Origin: SIG565 sp045646145
GTDB lineage: Bacteria > Bacillota > Clostridia > Oscillospirales > Acutalibacteraceae
Assembly (NCBI GenBank): GCA_045646145.1
Contig: JAZRKE010000010.1
Span: forward strand, 23,742 to 87,741
DNA length: 64,000 nucleotides
Direction of reading: 5' to 3'
This document shows positions 32,927 through 39,977 of the stretch, in pieces. A program made the translations under genes and the position numbers. Below the pieces are notes generated by a model. That model did no database searches and had not been told where the DNA came from. It saw only the letters and a list, made by a program, of their open reading frames with translations. Position 1 is the first letter of the stretch, and each line of letters opens with the position of its first letter.

Positions 32927-33817
32927 ATGAAAAATGATAAAAAAATACTAGTAGCGTTTCTACTTAATCTCTTCTTTTCGGTTTTTGAGTTTTTTGGCGG
33001 TATAATAACGGGAAGCGTAGCAATCCTTTCCGATGCCCTTCACGACCTGGGCGACAGTATAAGTATAGGCGCCTCTTATTTTTTAGAGAAAATAAGCCAT
33101 AAAAAGCCCGACGAAAAATACACCTACGGTTATTACCGCTATTCTCTGCTCGGCTCAGGCTTCACCACATTTATACTGCTTTCGGGCTCGGTAATAGTAT
33201 TTTATAATGCGGTGCTTAAAATTCTTAACCCCACACCCCTCAATTATAACGGAATGATTATTTTTGCCGTAATCGGCTTTATAGTGAATACCGCCGCCGC
33301 ACTGCTCACAAAGAGCGAAAACTCACTTAATACAAAAGCTGTTAACCTACATATGCTTGAGGATTCTCTCGGCTGGGCGGTAGTGCTCATAGGTGCGGTT
33401 ATAATGCGGTTTACTAATCTTTGGATTTTAGACCCCTCCTTATCTATCGCACTCTCAGTATTTATATTTGTAAACGCGGCTAAAAATTTAAAAGAAATAT
33501 TATGTATTTTTCTCGAAAAGGTGCCTCACGGCATCGATACCGACGAGCTTTTAGGTCATCTGAATGAAATTGAGGGGGTTGAAAATGTCCACCATCTACA
33601 TCTGCGCAGCCTTGACGGATACGCCCACGAAGCAACACTTCACATTGTAACAAATGGCAATGCGGCAGAAATTAAAAGGGCGGTAAAAAATGAACTCGCC
33701 GAGCACGGCTTTGCCCACTCGGTAATCGAAACCGAAACTGCAGACGAAAGGTGTGAGGACACCGTCTGCCATATAGATAAAGCAAAGCCCCGCCACTGCC
33801 ACCATCACCATCATTAA
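32927..33817 (+). CDS. Cation diffusion facilitator (zinc/metal efflux) transporter
   Basis: CDF-family metal/proton antiporter, 296 residues, with six helices (about 5-200) and a cytosolic C-terminal metal-sensing domain. The metal site in TM2 is HDLGD and in TM5 HMLED, the typical H/D-xxx-D pairs. The tail ends in a His cluster (HCHHHHH) that may buffer metal. The ion (zinc, iron or manganese) cannot be settled from sequence. CAAGGAG precedes the ATG. It is divergent from a TetR gene. Confidence 0.92.
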   Translation: MKNDKKILVAFLLNLFFSVFEFFGGIITGSVAILSDALHDLGDSISIGASYFLEKISHKKPDEKYTYGYYRYSLLGSGFTTFILLSGSVIVFYNAVLKILNPTPLNYNGMIIFAVIGFIVNTAAALLTKSENSLNTKAVNLHMLEDSLGWAVVLIGAVIMRFTNLWILDPSLSIALSVFIFVNAAKNLKEILCIFLEKVPHGIDTDELLGHLNEIEGVENVHHLHLRSLDGYAHEATLHIVTNGNAAEIKRAVKNELAEHGFAHSVIETETADERCEDTVCHIDKAKPRHCHHHHH

Positions 33818-33876
33818 AAAAGTAGCCAATGCTGACACCCTCTTTAAAAAGAGTGTCGCATTGGCTACTTTTTTAA
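33816..33876. terminator. Bidirectional terminator after the CDF gene
   Basis: AGTAGCCAATGC (33821-33832) pairs with GCATTGGCTACT (33858-33869), with GACAC/GTGTC inside, A run before and T run after. It also overlaps the stop of the convergent DUF4363 gene. Confidence 0.88.
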
Positions 33877-34241
33877 AATATACTGTGCAGATTAATACCC
33901 GAATCCTTTTTAATATACTCAAGTTTAAGCTTTATTGAGGCACATTCACTTAAATAGTCAGCCCTCGATACACCTGCGAGTGTTTCAAGTCTTGCTACCG
34001 ATTCGGAAATTTCATCAAGAGTGTCGTGATTAACATAGACAGAGAGTAGTCCCTCTTTTGTTTCGAATTCCTTTTTGAGCTTTCCGGCTATCTCTTTATT
34101 ATCTTTTGAATCTACCGCATTTTCACATTCAATTATATACTCATTTAAACTGTTATATGAATGGTTTATGACAATTCTGTCGGATATACAAAGTCCCGTC
34201 AGTAAAAGAATGAGAATTACCGCCGCTATAATTCGGCTCAT
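33873..34241 (-). CDS. DUF4363 family protein
   Basis: A 122-residue protein with an N-terminal membrane anchor (IIAAVILILLLTGLCIS) and a helical soluble domain. It matches the DUF4363 pattern, a family of unknown function usually found right after DUF421 genes in clostridia. Its ATG overlaps the stop of the DUF421 gene by four bases (ATGA), so the two are co-translated. A partner role for the DUF421 membrane protein is likely but unproven. Confidence 0.82.
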   Translation of the reverse strand: MSRIIAAVILILLLTGLCISDRIVINHSYNSLNEYIIECENAVDSKDNKEIAGKLKKEFETKEGLLSVYVNHDTLDEISESVARLETLAGVSRADYLSECASIKLKLEYIKKDSGINLHSIF

Positions 34242-34924
34242 ACCTTCTCCCCCTTTTTAATGATGTTTTGGTTTCCATCGCGGTCAAGCGTCATTAAAAA
34301 GACTTCATTCACAGAGTATTTTTTCTTTTTTAGTTTATTTATTATATCCTGTCGGTCGATTTTTAGCGCCGTGAGACTTTCATCAATTATCTTGCCATCG
34401 GTAATAACCGGCAGATGCATAGCGCTTTTTTGTGGGTTTATCTCGGCAACCTTGGGCGTCAAGGGTTGTTCCTCAGGTCTTAGCATTACACTGAGTGAGC
34501 CGTTAACCTCCAAAACCGCATAATCTACAGTACCTAAATCAAAAACATCCTTATCTCTGAGTAGTTCAACGAGGTCTATAACCGTCATACGAACCTTGCG
34601 CATCGCCTTCTCATCTACAACCCCGTTTTTAATTATAACTATGCTTTTACCGTTCATCAGTCGGCGGAATCGTATGAATTTAAGGCATAGCACCGAAATT
34701 ATAATTTCAATTATAACAAGTGTAAAAATTGCCACTACACCGTTAAGCAGCGGCTGGGTTGTATCCTGAAGGGGTATTGCCGCAATTTCGGATATAAGCA
34801 AAGTAACCACAAGCTCGTTGGGCTGCATATCACCTATCTGGCGTTTGCCCATTAAACGAATACCTATGGTTACAAAAACATACATTATTGCTGTGCGGAC
34901 TAATGTTACTGTCATTATTATCAC
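34238..34924 (-). CDS. DUF421 (YetF-like) membrane protein
   Basis: A 228-residue protein with three N-terminal helices and a cytosolic C-terminal region of two small mixed domains. RLMGKRQIGDMQPNELVVTL and MNGKSIVIIKNGVVDEKAMRK are the YetF/DUF421 signature. The family forms membrane oligomers; in Bacillus it affects spore and membrane lipid properties, but no activity is established here. Overlaps the DUF4363 gene. A start three codons in is equally possible. Confidence 0.88.
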   Translation of the reverse strand: MIIMTVTLVRTAIMYVFVTIGIRLMGKRQIGDMQPNELVVTLLISEIAAIPLQDTTQPLLNGVVAIFTLVIIEIIISVLCLKFIRFRRLMNGKSIVIIKNGVVDEKAMRKVRMTVIDLVELLRDKDVFDLGTVDYAVLEVNGSLSVMLRPEEQPLTPKVAEINPQKSAMHLPVITDGKIIDESLTALKIDRQDIINKLKKKKYSVNEVFLMTLDRDGNQNIIKKGEKV

Positions 34925-34946
34925 CGCACATATTTTTTACCGAAAT

Positions 34947-35585
34947 TTACTTTTTATCCATTGTGTCTATTTTATACGATAATTTCATCAGGTTGTCGCC
35001 AAAATGGATATTCTCAACCGCTATTCCGTTAAAATGTAAATTCAAATCATAGTGGCTGAAATTCAAAAAGCCCTTAACACCCAGTCTTATTAAATGCTCG
35101 GCTATCGGGTGTACCGCCTCTTTGGGTATGCAAAGCACCGCCGCATCGGGCTTGTTTTCCTTGCAGAATTCATCCAACTGCTTGGTGCTGCGAACAGGAA
35201 CGTTGCGAACAATACTACCCACAAGCGATTCCTTAGAATCAAAAAGACCTATAATATTAAAGCCCTTATCCTTAAAATTAATGTGCTGTGTTACAGCCTT
35301 ACCGAGGTTACCCATACCCACAACTATGAGCTTTTTAGGTGCATTAATACCCAATATATTTCCGATTTCTTCCCTTAAAATATCGGTGTTATAGCCGTAT
35401 CCCTGCTGACCGAAGCCGCCAAAGCAGTTAAAATCCTGCCTTATCTGACTTGCCGTCAGTCCCATACGTCGCGCAAGGTCTCCCGAGGATATGCGCTTTA
35501 TTCCGGCTGCTGATAAATCGCCTAAAAATCGGTAATAACGAGGCAAACGCTTAATTACATAACTCGAAATATTTTTGTTCTGCAT
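34947..35585 (-). CDS. rex: Redox-sensing transcriptional repressor Rex
   Basis: Rex, 212 residues, senses the NADH/NAD+ ratio and represses fermentation genes when NADH is low. The winged helix (residues about 1-80) contains ISSGDLARRMGLTASQIRQD; the Rossmann domain has VGMGNLGKAV near residue 92. The C-terminal helix for domain swapping is present. Upstream, TTGACT and GATAAT 17 bases apart on the minus strand form a likely promoter. It is divergent from perR, grouping redox and peroxide regulators. Confidence 0.95.
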   Translation of the reverse strand: MQNKNISSYVIKRLPRYYRFLGDLSAAGIKRISSGDLARRMGLTASQIRQDFNCFGGFGQQGYGYNTDILREEIGNILGINAPKKLIVVGMGNLGKAVTQHINFKDKGFNIIGLFDSKESLVGSIVRNVPVRSTKQLDEFCKENKPDAAVLCIPKEAVHPIAEHLIRLGVKGFLNFSHYDLNLHFNGIAVENIHFGDNLMKLSYKIDTMDKK

Positions 35586-35658
35586 TAGCTTTCCTCACTT
35601 TGTTAAAAATTGTTTATCTTATTATCCAATATTTTTTTAAAAAAGTCAATAAAAATAC

Positions 35659-35686
35659 TTGACAAATTAAAAATATTTGTTATAAT
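35659..35686 (+). promoter_or_regulatory. Promoter of perR (and probably rubrerythrin)
   Basis: TTGACA (35659-35664) and TATAAT (35681-35686) have a 16-base spacer; both hexamers are consensus. Confidence 0.82.
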
Positions 35687-35690
35687 AAAA

Positions 35691-35706
35691 ACAGTAATCA
35701 TTACTA
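35691..35706 (+). promoter_or_regulatory. PerR/Fur-type box
   Basis: AGTAATCATTACT is a perfect palindrome around a central C, matching the TAATnATTA core of Per boxes. It lies just after the -10 box, where PerR binding would repress its own transcript. Confidence 0.65.
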
Positions 35707-35722
35707 CTTTTGAGGAAAGCCT

Positions 35723-36109
35723 ATGAGAAACTATTCAAAACAGCGTGAGGTGGTGCTAAAAGTATTATGCAGCACCGATACCCACCCAACAGTAAATTGG
35801 ATATACGAGCGCTGCCGTGAACAGCTGCCGCGCATTAGTCTCGGCACCGTCTACCGAAACCTGACCGAGCTTAAAAACGAGGGCAAAATAATTGAAATCG
35901 GTATGGGCGACGGCCTTCAGCACTTCGACGGTAATCCTGAAGCTCATCTGCATTTCAGTTGCAATAGGTGCGGCGGAATTTTTGACTGTATAAGTCCCGA
36001 CGAAGAACTAAAAGCATTTATTGAAAAGGAACTCGGGTGTAAGGTTACTCATCAGAAATTGCTTTTTAGCGGAATATGTAAAAACTGTTCTGCTGAAGAT
36101 ATAAATTGA
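35723..36109 (+). CDS. perR: Fur-family regulator, PerR type
   Basis: A 128-residue Fur-family repressor. The winged HTH (HPTVNWIYERCREQLPRISL, GTVYRNLTEL) and the structural zinc site CNRCG plus a C-terminal CKNC are visible; the HLHFSC region supplies regulatory metal ligands. The context, a PerR-like box and a peroxidase-type rubrerythrin 27 bases downstream, favours PerR (peroxide sensing) over Fur. Oxidation by peroxide would release repression. GAGGAAAGCCT precedes the ATG. Confidence 0.85.
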   Translation: MRNYSKQREVVLKVLCSTDTHPTVNWIYERCREQLPRISLGTVYRNLTELKNEGKIIEIGMGDGLQHFDGNPEAHLHFSCNRCGGIFDCISPDEELKAFIEKELGCKVTHQKLLFSGICKNCSAEDIN

Positions 36110-36136
36110 TTAAAATTAATTATGAGGTGTAAAATT

Positions 36137-36679
36137 ATGAAAAAATTTGTATGTACTATCTGCGGTTATACTCACGAAGGAAATTCTGCTCCCGATGCCT
36201 GCCCACTCTGCAAGGCTCCGGCTTCTAAATTCCAAGAGCAGGCAGGCGAAAAGACCTGGGCTGCCGAGCATATTGTAGGCGTAGCTAAGGGTGTTGACGA
36301 GCGCATTATTGAGGGGCTTCGCGAAAACTTCAACGGCGAATGCAGTGAAGTTGGTATGTATCTTGCTATGGCAAGGGTTGCTCACCGCGAGGGCTATCCC
36401 GAAATTGGTCTTTACTGGGAAAAAGCCGCTTACGAGGAGGCTGAACATGCCGCTAAGTTTGCCGAGCTTTTAGGCGAGGTTTTAACCGATTCGACAAAGA
36501 AAAACCTCGAGATGCGTGTTGACGCCGAGAACGGCGCTACAATGGGCAAATTCGAACTTGCAAAACTTGCAAAAGAATTAGGCCTTGATGCGATCCATGA
36601 CACCGTTCACGAAATGGCACGTGATGAAGCAAGACATGGCAAGGCATTTGAGGGACTTCTCAACCGTTACTTCAAATAA
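36137..36679 (+). CDS. rbr: Rubrerythrin with N-terminal rubredoxin domain (reverse type)
   Basis: A 180-residue NADH-dependent peroxide reductase of anaerobes. The rubredoxin centre comes first (Cys6, Cys9, Cys22, Cys25), then the ferritin-like four-helix domain with diiron ligands (GECSEVGMY, AYEEAEHAA, MARDEARHG), the reverse of classical rubrerythrin. The start at 36137 has GAGGTG eight bases upstream. It probably shares the perR transcript. Its last codons are the integration target of the mobile element that follows: DEARHGKAFEGLLNRYFK and the stop recur at 45227, in part at 45908, and at 47372. The gene itself stays intact. Confidence 0.95.
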   Translation: MKKFVCTICGYTHEGNSAPDACPLCKAPASKFQEQAGEKTWAAEHIVGVAKGVDERIIEGLRENFNGECSEVGMYLAMARVAHREGYPEIGLYWEKAAYEEAEHAAKFAELLGEVLTDSTKKNLEMRVDAENGATMGKFELAKLAKELGLDAIHDTVHEMARDEARHGKAFEGLLNRYFK

Positions 36680-36682
36680 GCA
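36623..36682 (+). repeat. attL: rubrerythrin 3' end, copy 1
   Basis: The last 19 codons of rbr. The shared core TACTTCAAATAAGCA (36668-36682) is identical to 45272-45286 and 47417-47431. The upstream codons are synonymous with the other copies but differ in sequence, so the similarity is at protein level here and at DNA level only in the core. Confidence 0.85.
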
Positions 36683-36687
36683 AAAAC

Positions 36688-36708
36688 CCTTGTAAATCAA
36701 GGCTTTTT
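36688..36708 (+). terminator. Weak terminator after rbr
   Basis: CCTTG pairs with CAAGG across five bases, followed by CTTTTT. Short, but placed right after the gene. Confidence 0.5.
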
Positions 36709-36720
36709 CGGAAATTAACA

Positions 36721-36756
36721 AAGGCACAGGATTTCAGTCCTGTGCCTTGTTTTTTG
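36721..36756 (+). terminator. Strong terminator at the element's left end
   Basis: AAGGCACAGGA pairs with TCCTGTGCCTT across TTTCAG, followed by GTTTTTTG. It would shield the element from rbr transcription. Confidence 0.85.
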
Positions 36757-36762
36757 TGTTTG

Positions 36763-36791
36763 GTGCGAGTGCGAGTGCGAGAAAATCGCAC
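36763..36791 (+). repeat. Tandem hexamers near the left end
   Basis: GTGCGA is repeated three times in tandem (36763-36780), followed by an inverted copy (TCGCAC). Nearby bases 36831-36838 carry another GTGCGA. These may be arm-type integrase or accessory-protein sites. Confidence 0.5.
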
Positions 36792-36898
36792 GAAAATCAA
36801 ATATTTTAATGCCTTGGGCGAACGAAAGTGCGATTTTCAAAAATCATCCGATAAAATCCGATGAAATCAGCACAAAACTGAAGATGTACGAAAAAGTA

Positions 36899-36934
36899 AG
36901 AGACAGGACCCGAAAGGACCCTGTCTCTAAAAAT
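36899..36934 (-). terminator. Terminator of repL
   Basis: AGAGACAGG (36899-36907) pairs with CCTGTCTCT (36920-36928). It lies 15 bases after the repL stop and has moderate T content on the minus strand. Confidence 0.6.
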
Positions 36935-36943
36935 TTGCTCATA

Positions 36944-37393
36944 TCAATTTTCGTTTAACTCGGCATTTCCGTCATCCTTAGCATAGAGATTCAGAGTGTT
37001 ATAATAGTTAATAATCATTCTGTGCTTGTTCTCATTGCCCTTGACAATGTACTTTGGATTGACTTGATATACTCCGCTATGGATTTTTCGCAGAAAATCA
37101 TTTTTCAATAATGTTCTGAAAGCGGTAGCAACTGTTTTTTCAGAGATTCCAGTTTTCTTTGCAACCTCTTTGTATGTTCCGATGAATGTATTATCGCTCT
37201 GTTTGATGTGTTGCATGATATACAAAACAACATCCAACTGCTTACTGTTTGAAATGATACCCATAATGGTTAAAATATCGCTCAGCCAGATTTTCCAGAA
37301 GTTCTGACTTGAAACCTCTTTGTCAATCACAAGGTCCATGACCTCGCCCGTCTCACGGTTAACTGCATATGCATCTTGATATTTTCGGCTCAT
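36944..37393 (-). CDS. repL: RepL-family plasmid replication protein
   Basis: A 149-residue protein with the RepL pattern: NSKQLDVVLYIMQHIKQSDN, FIGTYKEVAKKTGISEKTVA (winged-helix core, about 85-105) and GVYQVNPKYIVKGNENKHRM. RepL starts replication of small Gram-positive plasmids. Here it lies inside an integrated element, suggesting a replicative stage after excision. The start has tandem GGAGG motifs upstream. A putative origin with short palindromes lies about 90 bases beyond its start. Confidence 0.85.
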   Translation of the reverse strand: MSRKYQDAYAVNRETGEVMDLVIDKEVSSQNFWKIWLSDILTIMGIISNSKQLDVVLYIMQHIKQSDNTFIGTYKEVAKKTGISEKTVATAFRTLLKNDFLRKIHSGVYQVNPKYIVKGNENKHRMIINYYNTLNLYAKDDGNAELNEN

Positions 37394-37898
37394 CCTCCTT
37401 TGTCCTCCTTTCCATTGTATTTATCGTGTGGTTTTGAACTGCTCCATGGTAAATATGATGGAAAGGTTTTTTATTTGAGTGAAAACAGGTAAAATTTTTG
37501 CCCCTAAACAAGTAAGATTTTACCTCAAGAGTGGTAATATTTTACCTGTTGCAAAAGTGCCAAAAATCACTGTACTATATGGGTTTTTCGGTGTTTTCGG
37601 AAGTTGCTCCCTCTCTTCTTATATTCAATACCGATATTTTATCTGTAACGTTCGGATTGATAAAAGAAAAAGCAAATGCCAAAGGTAACGGCGACTGGCA
37701 TTTGCGAAAGAGCAGAGTTTGCAAAAATAGTTATGACGAAATTTTTATATTCGGCACCTGTTGCGCCGCTTCCTGGTACCATGCAGAATTTTCTGCTCGT
37801 GTATGTGGCGAGAAGATTCTAAGCATTCTGTGGGGTTTTTCTTTTCCACGAGTTGCCGGCGATACCGCCACAAGATGTTCCTGTGTGTTTTTTATTGC
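37394..37898. other. Gene-poor region with putative replication origin
   Basis: No convincing gene. 37485-37549 holds three GTAA-n-ATTTTAC-like palindromes; the outer ACAGGTAAAAT (37485-37495) and ATTTTACCTGT (37539-37549) are exact inverse copies. An AAATGCC/GGCATTT inverted repeat follows at about 37675-37703. Position next to repL suggests iterons or an operator plus a control RNA. A reading frame on the plus strand (37531-38067) lacks a ribosome-binding site and domain features and is not annotated. Confidence 0.5.
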
Positions 37899-37930
37899 GG
37901 ACCGTTCTGTAAAACGGTCCGTTTTAGTTT
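37899..37930 (+). terminator. Terminator-like hairpin
   Basis: GGACCGTT pairs with AACGGTCC across CTGTAA, followed by GTTTTAGTTT. It could end a short RNA transcribed from the repL control region. Confidence 0.55.
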
Positions 37931-37954
37931 GTTGGTTATTTCGGCGGCAATCCA

Positions 37955-37986
37955 AAAAGAAAGAAAGGACCGAGGTTCGGTCCTTT
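37955..37986 (-). terminator. Terminator of the relaxosome-type gene
   Basis: On the minus strand AAAGGACCGA pairs with TCGGTCCTTT across ACC, followed by CTTTCTTTTT. Confidence 0.75.
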
Positions 37987-38000
37987 CGTGTGGGAGTGTA

Positions 38001-38321
38001 TCATTTGTTGTCGATGTGGTTCAACAGCTCTCCGAGGCGGTCACGCTCTGCCACAAGATGTGTGTAGAGTGATTTTGGTTTGATTCTTGCACCGCCTGTC
38101 TCCGCTTGTTTAATGTGGTGGTCCAGTTCTTTATAGTGCTGTCTGGTTGCTTCAATGTCCAGTGTCAGAGATGTGGGTTTTGCCCTTTTTGGCATTGGGT
38201 ATTTTTTTACAAGTACGGTCATAACCAACTGATTGACAGAAGTACCCTTTTCATCAGCAACCGTTTTCAGATGGTTAATGTATTCCTCTTCGCAGTAAAT
38301 GCGAAAATCCTTTTTGCTCAT
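38001..38321 (-). CDS. Small DNA-binding protein, probable mobilization accessory factor
   Basis: A 106-residue protein. The N-terminal part (FRIYCEEEYINHLKTVADEK, GTSVNQLVMTVLVKKY) fits a ribbon-helix-helix fold as in MobC/CopG-type proteins; the C-terminal half is helical and charged (HYKELDHHIKQAE). It lies next to the oriT and relaxase, divergent from the latter, which supports a relaxosome or copy-control role. AAAGGAG eight bases upstream sets the start. The family assignment is by fold pattern only. Confidence 0.6.
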   Translation of the reverse strand: MSKKDFRIYCEEEYINHLKTVADEKGTSVNQLVMTVLVKKYPMPKRAKPTSLTLDIEATRQHYKELDHHIKQAETGGARIKPKSLYTHLVAERDRLGELLNHIDNK

Positions 38322-38667
38322 AAAATCGCTCCTTTCGTAATACCTAAGATTTGCCGTAACAGGTGCGACCTGTTGGCAAATGGGCGGTTTAGGGTTTTTA
38401 TACCTAAACCGCCGCGAGATGGCATCAAGGCCGACTCGCTCAAAGCAAGTATGAGGGAATTGCCAATTTTTTTGGCAATGAACCGAATGCTTGCTTCAGT
38501 TCGTGTCCTATGCTGAGTTTAGGCATCAATGACTAAACGAGGACAGGACGCGAACCAATAAAAGAGACAGCAATACACCACCACGGCGAGGTGTATTACA
38601 CTGTTTCTTTTGGACGGGGATTTTTAAGGGGCGAAGCACCTTAAACGGTTCCAAGGCAGCGCCTTGG
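38322..38667. other. Hairpin-rich intergenic region upstream of oriT
   Basis: No gene. Strong hairpins: TTTGCC-gt-AACAGGT/ACCTGTT-GGCAAA (38350-38380), GGCGGTTTAGG/CCTAAACCGCC (38383-38413), TTGCCAA/TTGGCAA (38459-38478) and AAAGAGACAG...AATACACC/GGTGTATT...CTGTTTCTTT (38561-38610). Such clusters occur at single-strand origins and oriT flanks. Confidence 0.55.
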
Positions 38668-38710
38668 CTCACTCATAACGGACGTTATGTGTAGTGAGTG
38701 CATAGAACAT
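38668..38710 (+). other. Predicted MobV-type origin of transfer (oriT)
   Basis: The hairpin CATAAC/GTTATG (38674-38689) is followed by TGTAGTGAGTG. This matches the layout of pMV158-type oriT, a short inverted repeat followed by TAGTGnGT, where nicking occurs after TAGTGnG. The nick would fall between 38698 and 38699. It lies about 200 bases upstream of the relaxase, as in that group. Confidence 0.7.
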
Positions 38711-38906
38711 CATTTTTATGAGGTTAGTATCAATCATACTTATTTTGTCCGCAGACGAAATGAGGATGATTAGATACGGGTTGACGAATATTGCTCCAAC
38801 ACCGTCCGAGGTGTTGAGAGGAATGTTTGGCAACAACAAGAAGCAAAGCAAAACTTCACAAAGTTTTGTTTTGGTTCTGGCTCATGGAAAGGAGGTTATA
38901 GGCATT

Positions 38907-39923
38907 ATGAGCACAGGAAACAAAGCAATTTTTCGTGGTGCAAAATTGAACAGAGGCCGTGGAAAAACTTCTGTCGGAAGTGCATGGAGGCATCAAGAAT
39001 TCCACGAAAAATCTGCCGACATTTCGCACCCAGAATTATCACATAGAAATGCCACGAAACGTTATATAGAGAGTTATGATTTACTCCGCAAGAAAATCAA
39101 TCAAATCATAACTGACCACAACAAGCGAGCAGACAAGCAACGAGCAGAACTTTTAGCAAAAGGCATCAAAAAGAATCTGCCAAGGCGATTGAGAAAAGAT
39201 GCTGCAGTTGCCTGCGAATGTATCTTCACATTCAGTCCAGAGATGGCAAGCAAAATTCCCATCAAAGAATGGGTCCATGCAAACCAAGCATTCATCAGAC
39301 AAGAGTTCACAAGCAAGGGAGCGACACCTGTACGAATAGACTTGCATATGGACGAATCCTGTCCACATTTGCACTTCATTTTTTTGCCAACCACCAATGA
39401 TGGAAGACTATCAGCAAAGGAATTTTTAGGTGGTGCCGGAAACCTCAGTCAGATGCAAGACCGCTATGCAGAGGCAATGGAACAGTTTGGTTTAACTCGT
39501 GGATTCTCTCGCTATAACCAGTATCAAGCGGTTATGAATATGGCGGTCAAAAATGGTTATGAGCAAAGTTCTGAAGGTGTCCGCAAATTCTGCATAGACA
39601 ATGACCTGCCAATTCCAGAGCGACGCCGACACCAAAGCAAGCACCAATGGCTGGCAAAACTGGAGGACCATATCCACGATTTGCAAGCACAGAAAAAAGA
39701 GATTGAGAGACAAATAAAAATCGCCGAGGACAACCTCGACGAAGCATTGCAAGTCAATCTCCAAAGACAGCGCGACGAATACAAAGCACGATGTGAGCAT
39801 TTAGAATCATTCGTGCAATCAAAGGACATGAAACCGCTGTGGGATACCTGGAACTTGATGAACAAAGGCAAATCCCACCCAAAAGCAATGGATGAAGATG
39901 ATTTATTCAACTCCCTTGAATAA
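38907..39923 (+). CDS. mob: MobV-family relaxase (Pre/Mob)
   Basis: A 338-residue relaxase that nicks oriT and pilots DNA for conjugative mobilization. The metal-binding motif III is IDLHMDESCPHLHFIF (near residue 150), and an N-terminal ISHPELSHRNATKRY segment follows the HxN pattern of MobV. The C-terminus is a long coiled coil (about 255-310). The start at 38907 has AAAGGAGG ten bases upstream; an extension to 38718 would run through the oriT flank and is rejected. It is shorter than classical Pre/Mob proteins (about 400-490). Confidence 0.9.
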   Translation: MSTGNKAIFRGAKLNRGRGKTSVGSAWRHQEFHEKSADISHPELSHRNATKRYIESYDLLRKKINQIITDHNKRADKQRAELLAKGIKKNLPRRLRKDAAVACECIFTFSPEMASKIPIKEWVHANQAFIRQEFTSKGATPVRIDLHMDESCPHLHFIFLPTTNDGRLSAKEFLGGAGNLSQMQDRYAEAMEQFGLTRGFSRYNQYQAVMNMAVKNGYEQSSEGVRKFCIDNDLPIPERRRHQSKHQWLAKLEDHIHDLQAQKKEIERQIKIAEDNLDEALQVNLQRQRDEYKARCEHLESFVQSKDMKPLWDTWNLMNKGKSHPKAMDEDDLFNSLE

Positions 39924-39977
39924 ATGTCGCACTCCATCAAACTTAAGATACAAAACAAATTGCAAGGAGGTAAAAAC

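Noticed and set aside
36763..36780. CRISPR-like repeats at the left end of the element
   Set aside because: The hexamers are adjacent without spacers; no cas genes are present.
37531..38067. Frame of 178 codons in the repL-relaxosome interval
   Set aside because: Contains terminator hairpins and runs into the next gene's antisense; no binding site or recognisable domain. Treated as non-coding control region.
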